From the NCBI GenBank assembly GCA_029288115.1, contig JARFPV010000098.1:1-11674 (forward strand): a stretch of DNA of 11,674 nt. The letters run 5' to 3'. The stretch is from Akkermansiaceae bacterium. Lineage in GTDB: Bacteria; Verrucomicrobiota; Verrucomicrobiia; Verrucomicrobiales; Akkermansiaceae. The position numbers and the translations under genes are program-made. This document shows positions 6,363 to 11,674 of the stretch, in pieces (within the stretch, counting starts at the first letter, position 1; the number at the start of each line of letters is the position of its first letter). Below the pieces are notes generated by a model. It was not told where the DNA came from. It saw nothing but the letters and a program-made list of their open reading frames with translations, and made no database searches.

Positions 6363-7133
6363 ATGACATACTCAGAGCGCCTCGCGCACCGCATCCAATC
6401 CGTTGGCTCCCGTCTTTGCGTCGGGATTGATCCTCGCCCTGAACAATCTGGTGGCATTGATGCCGTTCCGGATTTTCTGAACCGTCTCGTTGGAGAGACC
6501 GCCGAATACGCGGCTGCCTTTAAGCCGAACATGGCATACTTTGAGGCGATGGGCCTGCGTGGCATTGAAATTCTGCAGGAAATGCTCGCTGACATGCCTG
6601 AAGAAGTGCCTGTCATTCTGGATGCCAAGCGATCAGATATCGGCGAAACACAGAAGTATTACGCGAAGTCGTATTTTGAGAACTGGAATGTTGATGCCGT
6701 TACGCTGAACCCGTTTCTTGGCTATGATTCGATCGAACCCTTCCTCGATTGGCAGGGGAAAGGGGTCTATTTGCTTGCTGTGACTTCGAATGCCGGCAGT
6801 GCCGATTTTCAACGCCAGAAGCTTGACGACGGAAGATTCGTGTTTGAGCTGGTTCAGGAGCTTGGTAAGCGCGCAGCTGGAGAAAACCGCGCTACTGATG
6901 TGGGGTATGTTGTCGGTTTGACCAACGCCAGCGAAGAGGTGTTAGCTCGTATTGCCGATAGTCCACTGCTTATCCCGGGACTCGGAGCTCAAGGGGGGGA
7001 CCTTAATAGCCTCGCTGGAAAAAACCGGACTGCGCCAGATGTCGTGAACGTTTCACGCGGTATTAGCTATGCCGAGCCCGAGAAGTCATTCACAGAGAAA
7101 GCCAAGGCGTGGAGTGAGCAACTTGCGGTTTAG
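6363..7133 (+). CDS. pyrF: Orotidine 5'-phosphate decarboxylase, type 2
   Basis: PyrF converts OMP to UMP, the last step of de novo pyrimidine synthesis, in the cytoplasm. The 256 residues follow the larger type-2 (mycobacterial-like) subfamily: 'RLCVGIDPRPE' (17-27), 'FKPNMAYFEAMG' (53-64, K54) and the active-site signature 'DAKRSDIGET' with D87, K89 and D92. The phosphate-binding parts are 'PGLGAQGGD' (205-213) and 'NVSRGI' (229-234, R232). Most type-2 enzymes have 'DxKRGDIG'; here the Gly is Ser (S91), while the charged Asp-Lys-Asp residues are intact, so activity is expected. The ATG at 6363 gives the usual N-terminus. It is probably translated from the transcript of the SET gene. The next gene, on the opposite strand, ends only 14 bases beyond its stop. 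Confidence 0.95.
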   Translation: MTYSERLAHRIQSVGSRLCVGIDPRPEQSGGIDAVPDFLNRLVGETAEYAAAFKPNMAYFEAMGLRGIEILQEMLADMPEEVPVILDAKRSDIGETQKYYAKSYFENWNVDAVTLNPFLGYDSIEPFLDWQGKGVYLLAVTSNAGSADFQRQKLDDGRFVFELVQELGKRAAGENRATDVGYVVGLTNASEEVLARIADSPLLIPGLGAQGGDLNSLAGKNRTAPDVVNVSRGISYAEPEKSFTEKAKAWSEQLAV

Positions 7134-7147
7134 CGGCTGCGCTTTTA

Positions 7148-8146
7148 TTACTGTGGCTGTAGTATTTTTATCTGGCCAGCCATCCACTGGCTGAATTTTT
7201 CCATGCCGCTGTCGCCTAAGTGATATCCGTCCCAGAAATCCTCCTCGGTCATGCCTTCGATCTCGCGGGCGTCGAGTAGTTTCATTCCATGCCGTTCGAT
7301 AAGTGCAACTGCCTCCGGGTGCAGCGGCCATACTTCAGGTTGAGGCATCGGCACGAACCAAATTTCCACTCCATGTTTTTTGCAGGTCTCGATCAACCGC
7401 TGCATGCGTGAAAATGTTTGCGTATTCACACTTGTATTGGCCTTGAGTGCCGCCTTTCGCTCTGCAGCGGCACGGACGAGGTCGTTGTTCCTATTCAATC
7501 CATTGTTGTAGTCGCTCACAATCCCGGATAGCAGTTTCAGCTGGTGCTCTGGTTGATCGCCCTCAAGCGCACTGAAGTGGCATAAGGTGGATTGGGCAAT
7601 CCGGTGAAAGTCACCGAGATCACGACTCCACAACTCAGGGAAATCATCCATGGCAACGAAATGACGAGATAGCCTGCGCAACTTGATGGGCTCTTGATCA
7701 TGGATGTGGTGTGCCACAAACCCCACAACGAGTATATCAGGGTGTTGTTGCGAATCCTCAAAATAGCGTTTGTAAAGATAGACCCAGTCCAGCATGGCGG
7801 TGCCCACCGGAGTGATTTTTGCAGATGCGATTTCAGGACCTTCAACTTCGATCAGACTGTCGGCTACTATCTCTTCATCCAGTCCGGCTCTCATCAATGA
7901 GTTACCAAAAAATATCACGTTCGGTAATTTCTTTTCCCCAGCCTCCTTTGCTGTCCCATCGATGATGTCTGGAAACGCATGAATATGCTCGCGATCGGAA
8001 TCGATGGTCGGTGCCATGATTCTCGCTACGATTTCCATTCCGATTACGAATAGCACCACCACGGCGACGACACGCATTTCCTGACGTATCGAAGGCGCGC
8101 GCTTATCTGTCGGAAGCGCGTCATAGTCGTGATGGTTTTTTGCCAT
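7148..8146 (-). CDS. SGNH-hydrolase-like membrane-anchored partner of an MBOAT acyltransferase
   Basis: Numbered from the ATG at 8146 (332 residues), 11 bases after the acyltransferase stop. The frame stays open upstream to 8299, but that extension lies inside the acyltransferase gene and is unlikely to be translated. A short cytoplasmic N-terminus is followed by one hydrophobic helix (about 25-44), placing the rest in the periplasm. The core shows 'VIFFGNSLMRAGLD' with S83 at the GDSL-type nucleophile, 'DILVVGFVAHHIHD', and near the C-terminus 'DFWDGYHLGDSGMEKFSQW', with D306 and H309 as the DxxH pair of SGNH esterases/acetyltransferases. Such proteins (compare AlgJ/AlgX, DltD, PatB) take acyl groups passed across the membrane by an MBOAT partner and place them on a glycan. 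The exact acceptor is not indicated. Confidence 0.8.
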   Translation of the reverse strand: MAKNHHDYDALPTDKRAPSIRQEMRVVAVVVLFVIGMEIVARIMAPTIDSDREHIHAFPDIIDGTAKEAGEKKLPNVIFFGNSLMRAGLDEEIVADSLIEVEGPEIASAKITPVGTAMLDWVYLYKRYFEDSQQHPDILVVGFVAHHIHDQEPIKLRRLSRHFVAMDDFPELWSRDLGDFHRIAQSTLCHFSALEGDQPEHQLKLLSGIVSDYNNGLNRNNDLVRAAAERKAALKANTSVNTQTFSRMQRLIETCKKHGVEIWFVPMPQPEVWPLHPEAVALIERHGMKLLDAREIEGMTEEDFWDGYHLGDSGMEKFSQWMAGQIKILQPQ

Positions 8147-8157
8147 TTCAGAGATTG

Positions 8158-9561
8158 TTAAAATTGGAAATAGATGAACTGGCCAAATACTGGCGGAGGA
8201 AAAAGGATGAGCATGAAAACGAAATAGCAGTAGATTGCGGCACGCCACCCCCAGGGCACAATCTCGAGTCGGCGAAGCGTGTGTTTCTGCTCCAGCCATA
8301 TTTCATAGATCATGAGTGGAATACAGAAGAATGCCAGCATGCCCAGTCCGTAGCGGGATAGTGAGGTCATCTCTTGTTGCGTGAAGATCATCGTGAGCAT
8401 GTCCCAAGCTTGCGGTAGGGTGTCGGCCCGGAAGAACAGCCAGGTCAGGCAGACGATATGGAAAAACCAAATGGTCGCAAGCGCCCGGCCCCAGAGACCG
8501 GATAGTTTGACTGATTCCGGTAGCGCTCGATAGATGCAGAGGATCAGTCCGTGGATGCCGCCCCAGATGAGAAACGTCCATCCAGCGCCGTGCCACAGCC
8601 CCCCAAGAAGCATGGTGAGCATCAGGTTGCGATAAATTTTGTAGGTGCTGCAACGGTTGCCTCCCAGAGGGATGTAGAGGTAGTCGCGCAGCCAGGACGA
8701 CAGCGAGATATGCCATCGTTGCCAGAAATCAGATGGATTACGCGCCAGATAGGGCATCCTGAAGTTGGTCATCAGATCAATGTTCAGCCACTTCGAGACC
8801 CCTCGTGCAATCGACGAGTAGCCTGCAAAATCGCCATATATCTGGAACGCGAAGCAATAGACTCCGACCAGGGCATCGGTGCCGGTGATTTCGTGGCTCT
8901 GTGCGCTGAAGATGCCATCGGCAATGAACCCAAGGTTATCACCCACCACGACCTTGAGGAATAAGCCTAAGAGAATGAGGTAAAGTCCCTCCGAGAAGTC
9001 GCCAACGCGTTTGCGTCTCGGATGTGTGATCTGTGGCATGAGAGACGATGAACGCTCGATTGGGCCTGCCACCAGCTGAGGGAAATAGGCAACATACAGC
9101 GCGAAGTCCGGTAGTGATCGCGTGGCTTTGGTTTTCCCTCGATAGACATCGATGGTGTAAGACATCGTCTGAAAGGTATAAAAGGAAATACCTACCGGTA
9201 GGATGATGTTGAGCGTGGACATACTCGCATGGAAGCCTAGCCATGAGAGCATTTCGGCGGTGCTTTCGACAAAAAACCCCCAGTATTTGAAAAAGCCTAG
9301 CAATCCTAGGGAAACGGCAGCCGAGATCACCATCAGCCAGCGGTGCGTCTTTTTATTGTCACTTTTCTCAATGCCCAGCGCCGTGAAGTAGTTCACCAGC
9401 GTGGTGGTTAGGATGAGAGGTAAGAACCGCCAGTCCCAGCAACTGTAAAAGTAGTAGCTCGCTAACAGTAGTAGGATATTCTGTCCCCGATGCGGCAGTA
9501 ATCGATACATCACCCAGACCAGGGCGAGGAAAAGCCAGAACGCATAGCTGTTAAAAAGCAC
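8158..9561 (-). CDS. AlgI-family membrane-bound O-acyltransferase
   Basis: A 467-residue polytopic membrane protein. It begins with the family-typical 'MLFNSYAFWLF' encoded from a GTG at 9561, which strongly supports that start over any ATG nearby. Diagnostic blocks are 'LPVGISFYTFQTMSYTIDVYRG' (121-142), 'YVAYFPQLVAGPIER' (156-170) and 'FQIYGDFAGYSSIARG' (239-254). 'NPSDFWQRWHISLSSWLRDYLYIPLGGNR' (275-303, H284) and 'LLGGLWHGAGWTFLIWGGIHG' with catalytic-type H324 complete the set. AlgI/DltB-type enzymes move an acyl group, usually acetyl, from a cytoplasmic donor to the outer face for transfer to alginate, teichoic acid, peptidoglycan or exopolysaccharide. The SGNH gene follows within 11 bases and is the likely second enzyme. 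No glycan-synthesis genes lie in the window, so the acceptor is unknown; algI proper is not implied. Confidence 0.92.
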   Translation of the reverse strand: MLFNSYAFWLFLALVWVMYRLLPHRGQNILLLLASYYFYSCWDWRFLPLILTTTLVNYFTALGIEKSDNKKTHRWLMVISAAVSLGLLGFFKYWGFFVESTAEMLSWLGFHASMSTLNIILPVGISFYTFQTMSYTIDVYRGKTKATRSLPDFALYVAYFPQLVAGPIERSSSLMPQITHPRRKRVGDFSEGLYLILLGLFLKVVVGDNLGFIADGIFSAQSHEITGTDALVGVYCFAFQIYGDFAGYSSIARGVSKWLNIDLMTNFRMPYLARNPSDFWQRWHISLSSWLRDYLYIPLGGNRCSTYKIYRNLMLTMLLGGLWHGAGWTFLIWGGIHGLILCIYRALPESVKLSGLWGRALATIWFFHIVCLTWLFFRADTLPQAWDMLTMIFTQQEMTSLSRYGLGMLAFFCIPLMIYEIWLEQKHTLRRLEIVPWGWRAAIYCYFVFMLILFPPPVFGQFIYFQF

Positions 9562-9571
9562 GACTCTTCAT

Positions 9572-9590
9572 AATTTCTATTCCTGAAATT
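9572..9590. repeat. Inverted repeat just upstream of the acyltransferase gene
   Basis: AATTTC (9572-9577) and GAAATT (9585-9590) are perfect six-base arms with a seven-base spacer. They sit 11-29 bases before the acyltransferase GTG in the 99-base divergent spacer, so they could form an operator or a 5'-leader hairpin. Chance is quite possible in this A+T-rich stretch. Confidence 0.25.
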
Positions 9591-9624
9591 CCAAACTCCA
9601 AATAGCTAAAAACTAGCCGCTGCA

Positions 9625-9653
9625 TTGACGGCAGCCCTGACATGATCTTGAAT
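9625..9653 (+). promoter_or_regulatory. Candidate promoter for the helicase gene
   Basis: TTGACG (9625-9630) and TTGAAT (9648-9653) are separated by the ideal 17 bases; the hexamers match sigma70 consensus at five and four positions. The start point would fall at about the ATG at 9661, implying a leaderless or very short-leader mRNA. That is consistent with the absence of a Shine-Dalgarno sequence in front of that ATG. Confidence 0.35.
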
Positions 9654-9660
9654 CGCTGCA

Positions 9661-11674
9661 ATGGCAGCAACGAACGTCCTGAAGTGGCTCCGCGAGTGTT
9701 ATCGTGACGACCGCTCACGCACTGGGGTAGGGGACTTCATGTCGGCCAAGGTGCTGCATCGCCGTATTCTTAAGGGGAACGAACAGCTCGCCTCTGCCGA
9801 TCTTCCTGAAATCGTCCTGCCGCCATCATACGGTGAAAAAGCGGCCCCGCATGCGGCTCTCTACCGCCGTGAGCAGGAAGTTGTTTATGCCTGCTTGTTT
9901 CTGTGTGGCACCCATGAAGGGAAGGCAGTGCGTGCTCCGCTCGTTTTCTATCAGGCGGAGTTCTCGCCAGAGAACAACGCAGCGATATCAATTCAGACGA
10001 ACCGCTGGCGGATCAATCCTCGTGTCCTTGAAATTCTGGAAACAGAATCCGATACACTTTCCAACAATCTCCGCGGAGGTGAATTATCTGAGGGCGTCAT
10101 TGGGTCCATTCGCGACTGGGCGCAGCAGCATGGAGTCAACGCGGATCCACTCTGGCAATGGCCGCAACTAGCAGACAGAAACACACTCAATGCAGCAGCC
10201 AATGAGTCACAGCTCAGCCTGCACCCTGCAGCTGGCGTGGGCATCATTCCGCGCTCCATTTCCTCCCGAGGTGTCCTCGATGAGCTGGATCAGCTCGCTG
10301 ACTATCAATCTGAATGGTCGCGGCCGTTGCGGATTATGTTAGGCGACGAGGAAATGCATGATTCCGAACCTGAGGATGATTTCATGGCGGTGCCGGCGCT
10401 CCTCAGTCAGTCACAGGAACGTATTCTCAAGTCTTCACGTCATCATCCTGTCACTCTTTGCCACGGTCCACCAGGAACAGGGAAATCATTTACCATCGCT
10501 GCCATTGCCCTCAACCACGTGGCGCGTGGAGAGAGTGTCCTCGTTGCCTCCCGTATGGACCATGCAGTTGATGTCGTGCAGGAAAAAATCGACACTATGC
10601 TTGGTGGTGAGGAAGTGACAGTACGCGCGGGAAGACGAGACCATCTCTCCAAATTGAAGAGATTCATCGAGGCCTGCCTCGCTGGGCAGATGACATCTGA
10701 CCTCACATCGGAAACGGAATTGAGGCGCATGTTTTCCGAGGTGAAACAAACCATGCGCGACCTTCATGCTGATGAGTTAGAACTCGAAAAAGAGTGGTCC
10801 AAAGCACTCGCACGAGGAGAGGTGATGGCAAAACCAAACCCGAATATTCTACAGCGAATCCAGCGCGCTTGGATGGAGCACCGGGTGAAAAATCGCTACC
10901 TTCTACTCGAACTAACAGCCCACCTCAACGATCTTTATGTGCAGCGCGAACGCCAGTTGGGCAACTACTTGCGGACACAGCGTAAACATTTGCTTAAGGA
11001 GACATTGGCTGTCACCGAAACTAGGCGCGATTTTAAAACGATGCTGGCGGCACTCAGAAAATATCGCGGCAGCGAGCAGGAGCAAATGTTCCGGCGCATG
11101 GATGTCACTTCAGTCCTGCACGCCCTGCCGGTCTGGCTGACCAAACTCGACGACCTCCATCGTGTGCTGCCTATGGAAAAAGAGCTGTTCGATGTCGCCA
11201 TCATCGATGAGTCCAGTCAGTGTGACCTCGCTTCAGTGCTGCCACTGATGCAGCGTGCCAAGCGCATTGTAATTGCAGGCGATATCCGACAATTACGCCA
11301 CATGTCATTTCTTGCCAAAGCAAGGCAGTCCACCCTTGCTGAGGAACTCGGTGTATCGGAAGAGATGCAGGAAAAATTCAACTATCGTGACGTAAGCCTG
11401 ATGGATCACGCTACGGCGATGGTTGATAGCCAGAATCAGATTGGATTTCTCAACGAACACTTTCGTAGCAGCCCACGTATCATTGCCTTTAGTAACCAGA
11501 GATTCTATCAGAATACCCTTCAGATCATGCGTGAGCGCCCTTGGGAAAAGCAGAGCGATGCGCTGAGGGGCGTGTTTTGTCATGGCACACGCGATGATAA
11601 TGGGGTGAATGCCGCCGAGATACGTGCCATTGTTCGAAATCTGAGAACATTGCTTAAACAGTCTGCCGACCAAC
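9661..11674 (+). CDS. UPF1/DNA2-like superfamily 1 helicase, N-terminal 671 residues (3' end outside window)
   Basis: One frame is open from the ATG at 9661 to the right edge. The frame is closed by a TGA at 9649-9651, so this ATG is the first possible usual start. The N-terminal ~200 residues contain 'VRAPLVFYQAEFSP' and 'WRINPRVLEIL', reminiscent of the DUF4011-type region ahead of some large bacterial helicases. Motif I is 'GPPGTGKS' (269-276, K275). A long charged, probably helical insertion follows (about 320-490). Motif II is 'IIDESSQCD' (D516, E517), motif III 'AGDIRQL' (540-545, lacking the common Pro of GDPxQL), and motif IV 'LNEHFRSSPRIIAFSN' (R602). Motifs V and VI lie beyond the window. 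These are 5'-3' nucleic-acid motor signatures. Function could be DNA repair, RNA processing or phage defence; neighbours to the right would decide. Confidence 0.88.
   Translation, partial: MAATNVLKWLRECYRDDRSRTGVGDFMSAKVLHRRILKGNEQLASADLPEIVLPPSYGEKAAPHAALYRREQEVVYACLFLCGTHEGKAVRAPLVFYQAEFSPENNAAISIQTNRWRINPRVLEILETESDTLSNNLRGGELSEGVIGSIRDWAQQHGVNADPLWQWPQLADRNTLNAAANESQLSLHPAAGVGIIPRSISSRGVLDELDQLADYQSEWSRPLRIMLGDEEMHDSEPEDDFMAVPALLSQSQERILKSSRHHPVTLCHGPPGTGKSFTIAAIALNHVARGESVLVASRMDHAVDVVQEKIDTMLGGEEVTVRAGRRDHLSKLKRFIEACLAGQMTSDLTSETELRRMFSEVKQTMRDLHADELELEKEWSKALARGEVMAKPNPNILQRIQRAWMEHRVKNRYLLLELTAHLNDLYVQRERQLGNYLRTQRKHLLKETLAVTETRRDFKTMLAALRKYRGSEQEQMFRRMDVTSVLHALPVWLTKLDDLHRVLPMEKELFDVAIIDESSQCDLASVLPLMQRAKRIVIAGDIRQLRHMSFLAKARQSTLAEELGVSEEMQEKFNYRDVSLMDHATAMVDSQNQIGFLNEHFRSSPRIIAFSNQRFYQNTLQIMRERPWEKQSDALRGVFCHGTRDDNGVNAAEIRAIVRNLRTLLKQSADQ

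Noticed and set aside
7049..7064. Possible parS site (GTTTCACG half)
   Set aside because: Only the left half matches TGTTTCACGTGAAACA, about 10 of 16 bases overall, and it lies in pyrF encoding the conserved NVSRGI motif.
7132..7146. Possible intrinsic terminator after pyrF (AGCG / CGCT stem followed by TTTT)
   Set aside because: The stem is only four base pairs with a four-base loop, too weak to call.
8147..8299. In-frame upstream extension of the SGNH gene (51 extra residues)
   Set aside because: It lies almost wholly inside the MBOAT gene in another frame, its residues look like shadow translation, and the ATG at 8146 gives a natural cytoplasmic tail plus membrane helix.
8551..8964. Open frame opposite the MBOAT gene
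   Set aside because: It is antisense to highly conserved MBOAT motifs and its translation shows no domain.
9661..10171. Other-frame open stretches near the helicase start (for example 9833-10171 and 9770-9991 on the opposite strand)
   Set aside because: The uninterrupted frame from 9661 carries conserved helicase motifs; the others are overlapping shadows.
11305..11673. Open frame antisense to the helicase at the right edge
   Set aside because: It overlaps helicase motif IV coding sequence, so it is a shadow.

Overview
The window is a compact, ordinary-looking bacterial chromosome segment of roughly 50-55% G+C (estimated by eye). It carries twelve protein-coding genes, two of them cut by the window edges, and no gene-free stretch longer than about 155 bases. 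No rRNA, tRNA, CRISPR array, insertion sequence or prophage signature was seen. Gene content suggests a Gram-negative bacterium, probably of the Planctomycetes-Verrucomicrobia-Chlamydiae group and most likely Verrucomicrobiota. The pointers are a eukaryote-like SET-domain protein beside pyrF, a type-2 PyrF, an animal-type glutaminyl-cyclase-like M28 protein, an ExbD/TonB-like envelope cluster, and many starts without a clear Shine-Dalgarno sequence. That assignment is inference.

Layout. Bases 1-1378 (+) hold the end of an ExbD-type gene, a one-pass membrane protein whose tail looks like a degenerate TonB C-terminal domain, and an 80-residue membrane-anchored zinc-ribbon protein. They look like the tail of a proton-motive-force-driven envelope operon. 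Bases 1533-3168 (+) carry fabF (3-oxoacyl-ACP synthase II) and a hot-dog thioesterase 10 bases downstream. Bases 3157-4984 (-) hold parB followed by an anchored M28 protein with all the metal and catalytic positions of glutaminyl-peptide cyclotransferase. The 3' ends of the thioesterase and M28 genes overlap by 12 bases. Bases 5127-7133 (+) hold a secreted protein of unknown function, a SET-domain lysine methyltransferase candidate and pyrF, spaced by 9 and 12 bases. Bases 7148-9561 (-) are an AlgI-type membrane-bound O-acyltransferase followed by an SGNH-like partner, a classic polysaccharide O-acetylation pair. From 9661 to the right edge (+) runs one uninterrupted frame encoding the first 671 residues of a large UPF1/DNA2-like superfamily 1 helicase, diverging from the acyltransferase.

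Most genes are housekeeping or envelope-related: fatty acid synthesis, pyrimidine synthesis, chromosome segregation, outer-membrane energisation, exopolysaccharide acetylation. The entries most worth a second look are the SET-domain protein, the cyclase-like M28 protein, the parB gene without an adjacent parA, the degenerate TonB candidate and the truncated helicase. I found no convincing evidence of a wholly new multi-gene system; the helicase at the right edge is the likeliest entry point to an accessory or defence region lying outside the window.
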